A DNA stretch of 64,000 nt from Chromobacterium vaccinii (GTDB lineage: Bacteria; Pseudomonadota; Gammaproteobacteria; Burkholderiales; Chromobacteriaceae). The notes beneath the pieces are model-generated. The model had not been told where the DNA came from. It searched no databases and saw only the letters and a list, made by a program, of their open reading frames with translations. Position 1 is the stretch's first letter, and each line of letters opens with the position of its first letter. Position numbers and translations under genes: made by a program. Below are positions 18,563-28,486 of this stretch, one piece after another. The stretch is from positions 1-64,000 of the forward strand of contig NZ_JZJL01000019.1 of the NCBI RefSeq assembly GCF_000971335.1, in the 5' to 3' direction.

Positions 18563-19852
18563 CTACAGATAATCCCTCATCCGGTAGTAAGCCATCCCCA
18601 ACACCAGCGCCGGGGTGCGCAGCAGCTTGCCGCCGGGGAAGTCGCGGTGGCGGATCTTGGCAAACAGGTCCAGCCGCGACGAGGTGCCGGCGATCGCCTC
18701 GGCCACCACCTTGCCGGCCAGACCGGTGATGTTGACGCCGTGGCCGGAGAAGCCCTGCAGGTAGTAGACGTTGCCGGACAGGCGGCCGAAATCCGGCGCG
18801 CGGTTGACGGTGATGTCGCAGAAGCCGCCCCAGGCGTAGTCGATGCCGACGTCAGCCAATTGCGGAAACACCCGCAGCATGTCGGCGCGCATGGAGCCGG
18901 CCAGATCGCGCGGCTCGTGGCCGGAATAGCTGACCTTGCCGCCGAACAACAAGCGGTGGTCGGCGGACAGCCGGTAGTAGTCGAGCACGAAGTTGGTGTC
19001 GCACACCGCCATATTGTCGGCGATCAGCGCGCGCGCCCTCTCCTCGCCCAACGGCTCGGTGGCGATCACATAGGTGCCAGCCGGCATGATGCGCCGCTCC
19101 AGCCGCGGCGCCAGCGCGCCGATGTAGGAATTGCAGGCCAGCACCAGGTGGCGGCAGCGCACGACGCCATGCTCGGTGAAGACCTTGGGCGCGTCGCCCT
19201 GCTCGATGCGCAGCGCCGGCGTCTGCTCGTGGATGTCCACGCCGGCGGCCAACGCCGCGCGGGCCAGGCCCAGCGTGTAGTTGAGCGGATGCAGATGGCC
19301 GGAGCGCGGGTCGAACAGACCGCCCTGGTAACGTTCGCTAGCCAGTTTGCCGCGCAGCGCCGCTCGGTCCCACAGCTGCATGCCGCCGTAGTCGTAGCGC
19401 TCCTCGGCCTCGCGTTGCCAGTCTTCCAGCTCCCGCATATGGCGCGGCTTCACCGCCGCGCTGACATAGCCGCGCTGCCAGTCGCACTGGATGCCGTGGC
19501 GGCGCACGCGCTCGTCTATGATTTCCACCGCCTCCACCGACATGTCCCACAGCGCCTTGGCCGCCTCTTCTCCCACCTGGGCGCGGATGCCGTCCATGTC
19601 GCCGGCGTAGCCTGCGATCACCTGGCCGCCGTTGCGGCCGGAAGCGCCAAAACCGACGTGCGAGCCCTCCAGCAGGATGACGGAGAAGCCCTTCTCCCGC
19701 AGGTTCAGCGCCGCCGACAGTCCAGCCAGCCCGCCGCCCACCACGCATACGTCGCAGCTTGCCTCGCCGCGCAGCGGAGGCTGCGGGTCCCAGGCGTGGG
19801 CGGTGGCGGCGTAATAGGATGGCGGATGCGGCTGATGGGCGAAACGCAGCAT
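18563..19852 (-). CDS. puuB: FAD-dependent oxidoreductase, gamma-glutamylputrescine oxidase type
   Basis: 429 residues from the ATG at 19852, which has TTGAGGA in the right place; an in-frame start 13 codons upstream is less likely. The N-terminal FAD-binding motif is VVGGGLAGLSAALNLREKGF with a glutamate 8 residues on (LLEGSHVG), followed by GRNGGQVIAGY, and the C-terminal GFSGHGVNITGLAGK. This pattern is the PuuB/DAO family, which oxidises gamma-glutamylputrescine in putrescine catabolism. The potG-type gene just upstream supports a polyamine role, although other puu genes are absent from the window. Confidence 0.85.
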   Translation of the reverse strand: MLRFAHQPHPPSYYAATAHAWDPQPPLRGEASCDVCVVGGGLAGLSAALNLREKGFSVILLEGSHVGFGASGRNGGQVIAGYAGDMDGIRAQVGEEAAKALWDMSVEAVEIIDERVRRHGIQCDWQRGYVSAAVKPRHMRELEDWQREAEERYDYGGMQLWDRAALRGKLASERYQGGLFDPRSGHLHPLNYTLGLARAALAAGVDIHEQTPALRIEQGDAPKVFTEHGVVRCRHLVLACNSYIGALAPRLERRIMPAGTYVIATEPLGEERARALIADNMAVCDTNFVLDYYRLSADHRLLFGGKVSYSGHEPRDLAGSMRADMLRVFPQLADVGIDYAWGGFCDITVNRAPDFGRLSGNVYYLQGFSGHGVNITGLAGKVVAEAIAGTSSRLDLFAKIRHRDFPGGKLLRTPALVLGMAYYRMRDYL

Positions 19853-19907
19853 AAAGTCCTCAAGGCGGATCGAAGGGAAAGCCCCCGGCAAGCCGGGGAC
19901 GCGGATG

Positions 19908-21083
19908 TCACTGGGTCAGCACCACCGGCGAATCGGCGCGCCAGCTGAGGTAGACCGTCTCGTCCCAGGTGGGCGCGGTCTCGTTGGCGTCGCACCAGCG
20001 CGACGATGGCACCACGGCTTTGACGATCTTGCCGCCGGCCAGTTTCACGTGATAGACGGAGTAGCTGCCCAGGTAGGCGATGTCCCGCACCGTGCCGGCG
20101 GCGCGGTTGGCGCCGGGCTGCAGCGGCTGCTTGTCCAGCCGCACGTCCTCCGGCCGCACGCTGGCCCACACGCGCATGCCCTTGGGGCCGGTGATGCCGT
20201 GGTCGATGTGGATGACGCCGCCCAGCTCCTGCGAATTGATCTCCACCCGGTCCGGCTCGTCCACCACCACCGCGCCTTCGAACATATTGGTCTCGCCGAT
20301 GAATTCGGCGGTGAAGCGACAGCTTGGGTATTCGTAGATCTCGGTCGGCGTGCCCACCTGCAGCAGCTTGCCCTCGCTCATGATGCCGATGCGGCTGGAC
20401 ATGGTCATCGCCTCTTCCTGATCGTGGGTGACCATGATGCAGGTGACGCCCACCGCCTCGATGGTGTTGACCAGTTCCAGCTGGGTCTGCTGCCTGAGCT
20501 TCTTGTCCAGCGCGCCCAGCGGCTCGTCCAGCAGCAGCAGCTTGGGCCGCTTCACCAGGCTGCGCGCCAGCGCCACCCGCTGCTGCTGGCCGCCGGACAG
20601 CTGATGCGGCTTGCGGCCGGCGTACTTGCGCATCTGCACCAGGTCCAGCATCTTCGCCACCCGCTCGGCGATCTCGTCCCGCGGCGCGCCGTCCTGCTTC
20701 AGGCCGAAGGCGACGTTCTGCTCCACCGTCATGTGCGGGAACAGCGCGTAGTTCTGGAACATCATGTTGACCGGCCGCTCGTACGGCTGCAGGCCCTGCA
20801 TGTCCTGGCCGTCCAGAATGATGCGGCCGGATGTGGGCGTTTCCATCCCCGCCAGCATGCGCAGCAGCGTGGACTTGCCGCAGCCGGAGCTGCCCAACAA
20901 GGCGAAGATCTCGTTGCGGCGGATGTCGAGGTCGATGTGATCCACCGCCAGGTGGTCGCCGAACTTCTTCACCACGCCGCTTATCCTCAGGTACGGCGGC
21001 TCGCCCCCTGCGACGATGCCGGCCGGGGCCGCGCTGGCGATGGGGCTGGCTGCTTGCTTGCTGGCCGCGATGGCTTCCGACAT
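19908..21083 (-). CDS. potG: Putrescine ABC transporter ATP-binding protein
   Basis: 391 residues from the ATG at 21083, preceded by GGAGGGAGTGGG. Walker A is LLGSSGCGKST, the ABC signature is LSGGQQQRVALARS, Walker B is LLLLDEPLGALDKK, the H-loop lies in VTHDQEEAMT, and a TOBE domain forms the last 110 residues. Closest remembered relative is E. coli PotG, with long shared stretches such as RPVNMMFQNYALFPHMTVEQN. It sits 55 bases before puuB in the same direction. Neither permease nor binding-protein genes are adjacent. Confidence 0.88.
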   Translation of the reverse strand: MSEAIAASKQAASPIASAAPAGIVAGGEPPYLRISGVVKKFGDHLAVDHIDLDIRRNEIFALLGSSGCGKSTLLRMLAGMETPTSGRIILDGQDMQGLQPYERPVNMMFQNYALFPHMTVEQNVAFGLKQDGAPRDEIAERVAKMLDLVQMRKYAGRKPHQLSGGQQQRVALARSLVKRPKLLLLDEPLGALDKKLRQQTQLELVNTIEAVGVTCIMVTHDQEEAMTMSSRIGIMSEGKLLQVGTPTEIYEYPSCRFTAEFIGETNMFEGAVVVDEPDRVEINSQELGGVIHIDHGITGPKGMRVWASVRPEDVRLDKQPLQPGANRAAGTVRDIAYLGSYSVYHVKLAGGKIVKAVVPSSRWCDANETAPTWDETVYLSWRADSPVVLTQ

Positions 21084-21503
21084 GTTCCCACTCCCTCCGA
21101 CTGCGGCGCCCTGCCGGCGCCGCTTGCTGTTTTGGACGCTTGAGACACGCGGCGGACAAATCCGTCCGCCTCTTGGCGCCGCCGGCACGTTTACAGCATG
21201 GCAAAGCGCTGCCGGCATTGCCGGGAAAGATGGAGCGATGGAATGAGAAGGACGCGGGCCTGCGGCAAGACTGTCCTCACACTCCCCTGCCGCGGTGCGG
21301 GCGGCTGCCGGCGTCTCATGCGCCAGTCGTGGACACAGCCTATGCCATGTTTAAGAAATTTGACAAGCGGGGATCGCAAGATTGATCGCGCTAGAACGAT
21401 CGTCTGTGGTTTGCGCGCCTCAGCAAGAAAAATGCCGCGCTGCGGCAAGCCAGCGTTTAAGACATCAAACACTTGGAGAAAACGATGCAAAGCCCCAGCG
21501 CGC
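21084..21503. other. 420-base gap between potG and the EAL/GGDEF gene
   Basis: No convincing gene. The stretch contains the 5' region of potG and the 3' flank of the next minus-strand gene; short open frames here lack ribosome-binding sites and have unnatural composition. I see no strong promoter or terminator that I would defend. Confidence 0.5.
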
Positions 21504-23312
21504 TCAACGGCCGCAAGCGCAGCAGGACGACGCGCCCGGCTGGCGCCTTTCGACGAACAGGCTGTTGCCGGGCAGCTTCTTCGCCTGCTTCTTGGCTTCC
21601 GCCGTCGCCGCGCCGATCTCGTGGTGGCTCAAGTACTGGCCCGCCCTCACCCGCACCACGCCCAGCGACAGCGTGGTCAGCGGCAGGAACACCGGCTCGC
21701 CGTTGCGCGAAGCCACCTCGAAGCCGCCGGCGGCGCGGTGGGCGTCGGAAAAATGCTGCGCCGCCAGCTCGCCGAACTGCTCCAGCATCCGCCGCAGCCG
21801 GCATTCCCAGTCTTCCGACTGCATCAGCGCGACGAAATCGTCGCCGCCGACATGGCCGACGAAGTCGCGCTCCTGGTCCACGCACTCGAGCAGCAGGTGG
21901 GCGACCAACTCGATCAGGGCATCGCCGGCGGCGTAGCCGTACAAATCATTGAAGGGCTTGAAGTGGTCCAGATCGGCGTACACCACCACGACCGGCGTCC
22001 GCATCTCCAGCAGCCGGTCTATGGTCTCGTTGATCGGCACGTTGCCGGGCAGGCCGGTCAGCGGATTGGCGTAGCGCGCGGCGGACAGCTGCAGCTCGGT
22101 GATCTTGCGCATCAGCGCGAAGCCGGTGCCCATGCCCAGATAGCGGCCGTTCTCGGCGATGATGAAGCCGTCCACCAGATAGCGCTGCTCGGCCGCCACC
22201 ACCAGGCTGGACAGCTCGTGCACGGTCAGGTCGGCGCTGACCACCAGCGGCTGCTTGTCCATCATCAGTTGGCAGGGCTTCTTGCCGTACAGCTCGCGGT
22301 TGAACGGCTTGGCGAAGCTTTCCAGCAGATGGTGGCGGCGCAGCAGGCCCACCGGCACGCCGTCCTGCACCACCGGGATGGCGAAGCAGGCCGGATCGTC
22401 GGCGAAGCGGCGGTAGGCGGTTTCGTTCGGCACGCCGGCTTCCAGCGGCTCCACCTCCAGCAGCAGATCGCGCGCCAGCGGCTGGTTGCGCAGGCCGTGG
22501 CGGCGGCCGCCGAACCACGGCAGCGCGGCGGCCTGCAGCGGAATCTCGCGCGTCGGCGCCGCCTGCGGCCGGGCAAGCAAATAGCCCTGGCCGTAACGCA
22601 CGCCCAGCCGGCACAGCGTGCGCAGCTCGGCCGCGGACTCTATCCCCTCCGCCACCAGCAGAGCGCCGGACTGGCGGGCGATGTCCGCCATCGAGCGGAC
22701 GAACTGCTCTTTCAAGGGATCGAGATGGATGTTCTGCACGAAATGCTTGTCCAGCTTGACGAAGTCCGGCCTCAGCTCCGACCACAGCCTGAGGTTGGAA
22801 AAGCCCTCGCCCAGATCGTCCAGCGCGATGCGCAGGCCGTCGCCGCGATGCCGGGCAGTCACCTCGCGCAAGGCCAGGTAGCCGCCATTGGGGCGGGTTT
22901 CGGTCAGCTCAAGGATCACCCGCTTGGCATCCAGGCCGATGCGGGCCAGGAAGGACTGCAGCGCGCCGGGACGGGATTCCTCGGCCAGCAGCGTTTCGGG
23001 ATTGATGTTGACGAACAGCAGACCGGGCAGATCCAGCTCGGCGAAGCGCTCGGCGCAGGCGCGCAGGCAGGCCAGATCCAGCGACAGCAGCATCTGGCAG
23101 CGCTCCGCCGCCTCGAACAGCATCATCGGCGAGTGCAGCGTGCTGTCGGACGGGCCGCGTATCAGCCCTTCGTAACCCAGGATGCCGCCCGCCTCCAGAT
23201 CGACGATGGGTTGGAACACCGGCTGAAGCCGGCGCTGTCCGATGATCTGCTCCAGTTCCCGGCACCACCCCGCCATCCCGGCCGGCGGGGATGGCTCGAC
23301 GCAAGTTTGCAT
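21504..23312 (-). CDS. EAL-CBS-GGDEF protein (cyclic di-GMP metabolism)
   Basis: 602 residues, no membrane segment or signal peptide. An N-terminal EAL phosphodiesterase domain retains the catalytic set: E48-G-L, N102 in VNINPE, E135 in ELTE, D165-D166, K186 in FVKLDK, E222 and Q242 in GQGYL. A central region (about 280-405) looks like a CBS pair. The C-terminal GGDEF domain has the signature GGDDF at 489-493, a tolerated variant. Both activities may therefore be present, with the CBS pair as a likely nucleotide sensor. The order EAL first, GGDEF last is the reverse of the common arrangement. Monocistronic. Confidence 0.9.
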   Translation of the reverse strand: MQTCVEPSPPAGMAGWCRELEQIIGQRRLQPVFQPIVDLEAGGILGYEGLIRGPSDSTLHSPMMLFEAAERCQMLLSLDLACLRACAERFAELDLPGLLFVNINPETLLAEESRPGALQSFLARIGLDAKRVILELTETRPNGGYLALREVTARHRGDGLRIALDDLGEGFSNLRLWSELRPDFVKLDKHFVQNIHLDPLKEQFVRSMADIARQSGALLVAEGIESAAELRTLCRLGVRYGQGYLLARPQAAPTREIPLQAAALPWFGGRRHGLRNQPLARDLLLEVEPLEAGVPNETAYRRFADDPACFAIPVVQDGVPVGLLRRHHLLESFAKPFNRELYGKKPCQLMMDKQPLVVSADLTVHELSSLVVAAEQRYLVDGFIIAENGRYLGMGTGFALMRKITELQLSAARYANPLTGLPGNVPINETIDRLLEMRTPVVVVYADLDHFKPFNDLYGYAAGDALIELVAHLLLECVDQERDFVGHVGGDDFVALMQSEDWECRLRRMLEQFGELAAQHFSDAHRAAGGFEVASRNGEPVFLPLTTLSLGVVRVRAGQYLSHHEIGAATAEAKKQAKKLPGNSLFVERRQPGASSCCACGR

Positions 23313-23475
23313 ATTTCTCGACCGACTGCCTGAATTCCGCTCAACCTGGATAATCTACCGACAATAAATGTCATCGACATTACACTGGCGATTTGCGCCC
23401 GCCATCTGTTCAGCCGGGCGCGCCCGGTTCTAGAATGAATTAAGCACGACACCGCCCAGGACAGGAGCGCCCGCC

Positions 23476-24264
23476 ATGCCGCATGCCCAGCTAGCCGGAC
23501 ATCAGATCTATTACGAGGAAAGCGGCCACGGCAGCCAGCCGCTGCTGCTGCTGAACGGCATCACCATGTCCACCGTGGGCTGGACGCTGATGATGCCGCT
23601 GCTGGAGCCGCATTTCCGGGTGATCCGCATGGACTTCCTCGGCCAGGGGCAGAGCGAGCATCCGCCGGGCGAGCTCTACGCGCTGGCCGATCAGGCCGAT
23701 CTGGCCGCCGCGCTGCTGGACTGGCTGCAACTGCCGCAGGTATACGCGGCGGGCCTGTCCTACGGCGGCATGGTGGCGCAGCATCTGGCGCACCGCCATC
23801 CGGACCGGCTGAGCCGCCTGCTGCTGGCCGGCACGCTGGCCTGGGCCGATACAGTCAACCACCACATCGGCGACAGCTGGATCGCCGCCAACAGCCAGGG
23901 TGGCCTGGACCTGCGCTACCAGATCAGCGTGCCCTGGCTGTTTTCCAGCCGCTTTCTCGCCGGCAACGCCGCCATGCTGGACGATCTGAAACTGCTGGCG
24001 GGCATGGTGGACTGGGACGCCGTGATCCGGCTGATCAATGGCGTCCGCCAGCACGACGCCCGCACCTGGCTGCCTCAATTGCAACTCCCGGTGCATATAC
24101 TGGTCGGAGACGAAGACCGGCTGACGCCGCTGTACCAGGCGCGGCTGCTGCAGGAACTGATACCGGGCGCGGAGCTGGAAGTGCTGCCCGGCGCCGCCCA
24201 CGTGCTGCACATCGAGGCCGTGGAAGCCTTTGCCCGCGCCATCGTCCGCTTCCGCCAGGGCTGA
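23476..24264 (+). CDS. Alpha/beta hydrolase
   Basis: 262 residues. The nucleophile elbow is AAGLSYGGMV (Ser95); the acid is in GDEDRLTP and the histidine in LPGAAHVLHIE, in the usual order. The N-terminal half carries LLLLNGITMSTVGW in place of the usual oxyanion HG motif. Substrate cannot be deduced. It is divergent from the EAL/GGDEF gene and 31 bases before a crotonase-family gene, with which it probably forms an operon. Confidence 0.85.
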   Translation: MPHAQLAGHQIYYEESGHGSQPLLLLNGITMSTVGWTLMMPLLEPHFRVIRMDFLGQGQSEHPPGELYALADQADLAAALLDWLQLPQVYAAGLSYGGMVAQHLAHRHPDRLSRLLLAGTLAWADTVNHHIGDSWIAANSQGGLDLRYQISVPWLFSSRFLAGNAAMLDDLKLLAGMVDWDAVIRLINGVRQHDARTWLPQLQLPVHILVGDEDRLTPLYQARLLQELIPGAELEVLPGAAHVLHIEAVEAFARAIVRFRQG

Positions 24265-24295
24265 GGCGGCCAACCATTCTTAGACAAGGGGAAAC

Positions 24296-25087
24296 ATGAT
24301 GAGCACCGACGCCGTAACGCTGAACGTGGATAAACGCGGCATCGCCACCGTCGCGCTGAACCGGCCGGGCCTGCACAACGCGCTGGACGACGAAACCATC
24401 AGCCTCCTGGCCGCCACGCTGGAAACGCTGGCCGAGGACTCGACCGTGCGCATGGTGGTGCTGACCGGCAGCGGCATCAGTTTCTCCGCCGGCCACGATC
24501 CGGAATGGCTGCGGCGGCTGTCGCAGTTTTCCGCCAACGAGCTGAACCGCTACGCGCAGCAGATCGCGCGGCTGCTGCACACGCTGGACACCCTGCCCCA
24601 GCCCACGCTGGCCAAGGTCCAGGGCTCGGCCTTCGGCCTGGGCGTGGCCATGGTCGCCTGTTGCGACATCGCCATCAGCGTATCCGAGGCGCTGTACAGC
24701 CTGGCCGACGTCAAATTCGGCCAGATTCCCGCGCTCACCGCGCCCTACCTGATCCGCGCCATCGGCGAACGCGCCACCCGCCGCTACAGCATCACCGCCG
24801 AACGCTTCAACGCCGGCAAGGCCAAACGGCTGGGACTGGTCCACCAAGTGGTGGAAAACGACGAGCTGGACGCCGCGGTGGAGCACATGGCGAGCCAGGT
24901 GCTGCTGAACAGCCCGGCGGCGATGCGCGCCACCAAGCACCTGATCGGCGAGATCGGCAAGCAGGAAATCACGCCCCAAGTGATGCAGCGCTGCATCGAG
25001 CACAGCCTGACCGTGCGGATGAGCGACGAGGGACGCGAAGGCATACGCGCGCTGATCGAGATGCGCAAACCCGGCTGGATGGACTAG
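24296..25087 (+). CDS. Enoyl-CoA hydratase/isomerase family protein
   Basis: 263 residues, crotonase fold. The CoA-binding oxyanion segment SFSAGHDPEWLRR and the second-strand region GSAFGLGVAMVACCDIAIS are recognisable, and ITAERFNAGKAKRLGLVHQVV is typical of the LiuC/methylglutaconyl-CoA hydratase type. The usual acidic residue of the G-G-G-x-E segment is not evident (GLGVA), so hydratase activity should not be assumed. A second ATG directly follows the first. Follows the alpha/beta hydrolase gene. Confidence 0.83.
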   Translation: MMSTDAVTLNVDKRGIATVALNRPGLHNALDDETISLLAATLETLAEDSTVRMVVLTGSGISFSAGHDPEWLRRLSQFSANELNRYAQQIARLLHTLDTLPQPTLAKVQGSAFGLGVAMVACCDIAISVSEALYSLADVKFGQIPALTAPYLIRAIGERATRRYSITAERFNAGKAKRLGLVHQVVENDELDAAVEHMASQVLLNSPAAMRATKHLIGEIGKQEITPQVMQRCIEHSLTVRMSDEGREGIRALIEMRKPGWMD

Positions 25088-25149
25088 AGGCTGGCCCGGC
25101 GGGCGGCGGCGATGCGACAATAGCCGCATTTACCGCTTCCGCCGCCATC

Positions 25150-26568
25150 ATGTCCAATCACACATTCTTCTGGCACGACTACGAAACCTTCGGCGCCGTG
25201 CCGCGCCAGGACCGGCCGTCCCAGTTCGCCGGCATCCGCACCGACGCCGAGCTGAACGAGATCGGCGAGCCGGTGATGCTGTACTGCCGCCCCTCCCCCG
25301 ACTACCTGCCCACGCTGCAGGCCTGCCTGCTGACCGGCATCACGCCCCAGTTGTGCCGCCAGCAAGGCGTGGCCGAGCATGAATTCGCCGGCGTGATCGA
25401 ACGCGAGCTGGCGACGCCGGCCACCATCGGCGTCGGCTACAACTCGCTGCGCTTCGACGACGAGGTGACCCGCTTCCTGTTCTGGCGCAACCTGATCGAC
25501 CCCTACGCGCGCGAATGGCAAAACCACTGCGGCCGCTGGGACCTGCTGGACCTGGTCCGCGCCACTTACGCGCTGCGCCCCGAAGGCATCGTCTGGCCCA
25601 AGCATGAGGATGGCCGGACCAGCTTCAAGCTGGAACACCTGTCCGCCGCCAACGGCCTGGCGCACGAAGCGGCTCACGACGCGCTGTCCGACGTGCGCGC
25701 CACCATCGCGCTGGCGCGGCTGATCCGCCAGCGCCAGCCCAAGCTGTTCGACTACTATCTGACGCTGCGCAAGAAGGACGCGGTCAAGGTCCAACTATCT
25801 CCGCACGATCCCAAGCCGGTGCTGCACGTCTCCGGCATGTACGGCGTCGAGCGCGGTAATCTGGCCGTGGTATGGCCGCTGGCAGCCCACCCGACCAACG
25901 CCAACGAGGTGATCGTCTGGGACCTGGCCCACGACCCGGCCGAATTGCGCGGCCTCTCCGCCGACGACATCCGCCAGCGCATGTTCACCCGCGCCGACGA
26001 ATTGCCCGAAGGCATGGCCCGGCTGCCGATCAAGACCATCCACATCAACAAGTCGCCGTTCGTGGTGGCCAATCTGAAGGCGCTGGGCGACGACAACGCC
26101 GCCCGCTGGGGCATGGACCTGGCCGCCATCCACCGCCACGCCGAAACCGCCCGCGCCTTGCCTGAGCTGTCGGCGCTGTGGCGCCGCGTCTACCAGCGCG
26201 AAGCCGGCGAACCGCAGGACGTGGACCAGAACCTGTACGGCGGCTTCGTTTCCAACAACGACCGCAAAGTGCTGCAAAAAATGCGCCGGCTGTCCGCCGG
26301 ACAGCTGGCCGGCGAAATAGCGCTGTTCGAAGACCCGCAACTGGCCGAACTGCTGTTCCGCTACCGCGCGCGCAACTTCCCGGACACCTTGTCCGGCGAC
26401 GAGGCCAAGCGCTGGAAAGCCTGGTGCCAGAACCGGCTGACCCAGTCCTGGCCCACCTTCCAGCGGGAATTGGCAGAGCTGCAGGCCGGCGAGCTGGCCG
26501 ATGGCCAGCGCAGCCTGCTGCAACAAGTGGCGGACTACGCCGCCAGTCTTCAGGCCAACCTGGCCTGA
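25150..26568 (+). CDS. sbcB: Exodeoxyribonuclease I
   Basis: 472 residues from the ATG at 25150; upstream in-frame codons overlap the preceding gene. A 3'-5' single-strand DNA exonuclease of the DEDDh family: D10 and E12 in FWHDYETFG, the second aspartate region [13 protein letters not shown], and the final H-x4-D in [16 protein letters not shown]. The SH3-like and C-terminal helical segments of ExoI follow, ending with the family's [18 protein letters not shown] block. Acts in mismatch repair and recombination. Confidence 0.95.
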   Translation: MSNHTFFWHDYETFGAVPRQDRPSQFAGIRTDAELNEIGEPVMLYCRPSPDYLPTLQACLLTGITPQLCRQQGVAEHEFAGVIERELATPATIGVGYNSLRFDDEVTRFLFWRNLIDPYAREWQNHCGRWDLLDLVRATYALRPEGIVWPKHEDGRTSFKLEHLSAANGLAHEAAHDALSDVRATIALARLIRQRQPKLFDYYLTLRKKDAVKVQLSPHDPKPVLHVSGMYGVERGNLAVVWPLAAHPTNANEVIVWDLAHDPAELRGLSADDIRQRMFTRADELPEGMARLPIKTIHINKSPFVVANLKALGDDNAARWGMDLAAIHRHAETARALPELSALWRRVYQREAGEPQDVDQNLYGGFVSNNDRKVLQKMRRLSAGQLAGEIALFEDPQLAELLFRYRARNFPDTLSGDEAKRWKAWCQNRLTQSWPTFQRELAELQAGELADGQRSLLQQVADYAASLQANLA

Positions 26569-26620
26569 TCCCCCGGCCGGCGTTCAGCCGGCTCCCCGTC
26601 GCTCCCGGTATTCTGTCAAC

Positions 26621-26640
26621 CATACGCGTTTATGCGTATG
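26621..26640. promoter_or_regulatory. Palindrome upstream of the chemoreceptor gene
   Basis: CATACGC (26621-26627) and GCGTATG (26634-26640) form a perfect 7-bp inverted repeat, directly followed by an AT-rich stretch with TATACT (26645-26650). It may be an operator or part of the promoter region of the gene starting at 26709. Confidence 0.45.
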
Positions 26641-26708
26641 AATTTATACTAGCAAATGAGCTAGAACGAATTGATATGCAAGTTCGACATACCTGCCGGG
26701 AGGCGCGC

Positions 26709-28337
26709 ATGCTGCATCAATTCACCGTCCGACAGAAGCTGCTGGGAGGATTTTCGCTGCTGATCCTCCTGCTCTGCGCCGTGGTTTTCGTCGCCTACAA
26801 CAAGCTGCAAACCATCCAGAACAACATCACCGAGATCAAGGAAGACCGCTATCCCAAGATCATGCTGTCGCAGCGCATCGCGTTGAATCTGCTCTATATC
26901 AGCCGCGGCGTGCGTGATGGCGTGCTCGCCCGGGACCCGCAGAAAGTGGAGCGGCAGATCAGCAACGTGGAAAGCCTTCGTGCCGCCAACCGAGCCGATC
27001 TCGACAAGATGGAACCCATGCTGTCCACGCCGGAGGGACGCCAGCTATATGCCAAGATACGCGCGGCGCAGGATAGCCAGCGCCCGCTGTTCGACCCGCT
27101 CTACGCGCTGATGCGCAGCCACCAGGCAGACGCCGCGCGCGAGATGCTGGAGGCCCAGTTCGCGCCGACCAACAACGCTTTCATCGCCGCGCTGCTGTCA
27201 TTGCGCGACCGCCAGCAAGGCCGGCTGGACAAATCGATGCAAGAGGCAATGGAGTCCAGCCAGCAGGCGATCGCCATCCTGCTGGGCACCGCGCTGGTTT
27301 CGCTGCTGCTGGCGGTGGCCGTGGCCTTGACCATCTCCAACCTGATCACCTCGCCGCTGCGCCATTCGGCCGATCTGGTCCACCAGATCAAGCTGGGCGA
27401 CCTCTCCGGCTTCAGCGAGCCGATACCGCCGGCCCGCGACGAGGCGATGCTGATCGCCCGCGACATCCAGGAAATGCGCGAAGAGCTGCGCCAGATGGTG
27501 CAGAGCATCCAGGACAACGCCCACCAGGTGTCCGACTCCGCCCGCGCTTTGTCCGGCATGGCGCAGCAGGTGGCCGACGGCGCCCAGACCCAGGCCGAGG
27601 CCACCACCTCGGCCGCCGCCTCGATCGAGCAACTGACGGTCAGCATCAACCAGGTGGCCGACAATTCCAGCGAGGCGTCGGAACAGGCCCAGGCGGCCGG
27701 CCAGCTGGCCAACCGCGGCGGCCACGAGGTGCTGGAGTCGGTGGGCAAGATACGCTTCGTCACCACCTCGGTGGACGAAACCGCCCGGCAGATGAACAGC
27801 CTGACCAAGGAAGTGCAGCAGATCGGCAATATCGTCACCGTGATCCGCGACGTCGCCGACCAGACCAATCTGCTGGCGCTGAACGCGGCGATCGAAGCGG
27901 CGCGCGCCGGCGAAACCGGCCGCGGCTTCGCGGTGGTGGCCGACGAGGTGAGGAAGCTGGCCGAACGCACCACTACCTCGGCCCAGGAAATCACCACGAT
28001 GATAGGCTCGATCCAGCAAGGCGTCGGCCAGGTGGTGAGCAGCATGGGCCAGAGCCTGGACTGCGTGGAGGGCGTGTCCGGCACCGCCGAGCAGGCGTCG
28101 AACTCGATGCGGGAGATCGAAAGCAGCGCCGACACCATCATGCGCACGATACACAGCATCACCGGCGCGCTGACCGAGCAGCGCAGCACCAGCTTGAGCC
28201 TGGCGCAGGACATGGAGAAAGTGTCGCGAATGGCGGAGGAGAACAACGCCACCGTGCAGGAACTGGCCACCACCTCCAGCCAGTTGAGCACGCTGTCCGC
28301 CAATCTGCAAAGCGTGGCCACCCGTTTCCGCCTGTAG
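26709..28337 (+). CDS. Methyl-accepting chemotaxis protein
   Basis: 542 residues from the ATG at 26709. Topology is typical: membrane helix at about residues 12-32 ([20 protein letters not shown]), a four-helix-bundle periplasmic sensor of about 155 residues, a second membrane helix near 190-210, a HAMP domain, and the cytoplasmic signalling hairpin whose tip reads [20 protein letters not shown]. Ligand unknown. It has a terminator-like hairpin after it and no che genes beside it. Confidence 0.94.
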   Translation: MLHQFTVRQKLLGGFSLLILLLCAVVFVAYNKLQTIQNNITEIKEDRYPKIMLSQRIALNLLYISRGVRDGVLARDPQKVERQISNVESLRAANRADLDKMEPMLSTPEGRQLYAKIRAAQDSQRPLFDPLYALMRSHQADAAREMLEAQFAPTNNAFIAALLSLRDRQQGRLDKSMQEAMESSQQAIAILLGTALVSLLLAVAVALTISNLITSPLRHSADLVHQIKLGDLSGFSEPIPPARDEAMLIARDIQEMREELRQMVQSIQDNAHQVSDSARALSGMAQQVADGAQTQAEATTSAAASIEQLTVSINQVADNSSEASEQAQAAGQLANRGGHEVLESVGKIRFVTTSVDETARQMNSLTKEVQQIGNIVTVIRDVADQTNLLALNAAIEAARAGETGRGFAVVADEVRKLAERTTTSAQEITTMIGSIQQGVGQVVSSMGQSLDCVEGVSGTAEQASNSMREIESSADTIMRTIHSITGALTEQRSTSLSLAQDMEKVSRMAEENNATVQELATTSSQLSTLSANLQSVATRFRL

Positions 28338-28355
28338 CGGGCAAGCCCATCTTCC

Positions 28356-28382
28356 CGGCTGCGTCTTCTTCCGGCGCAGCCG
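28356..28382 (+). terminator. Terminator after the chemoreceptor gene
   Basis: An 8-bp perfect stem (28356-28363 with 28375-28382) followed by TTTGCTTG, 18 bases after the stop codon. Confidence 0.55.
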
Positions 28383-28486
28383 TTTGCTTGCGCGCGCCGC
28401 CGTGGCGCGCAACAAGCTGCCAACAATATTCATGCTCTTCGCTTATAATCGCGTCCATTTCCTCCACTCATCAAACCGAGCGTTCA

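Noticed and set aside
21191..21490. A 99-codon minus-strand frame in the potG upstream gap
   Set aside because: No ribosome-binding site, no recognisable domain, unnatural amino-acid mix.
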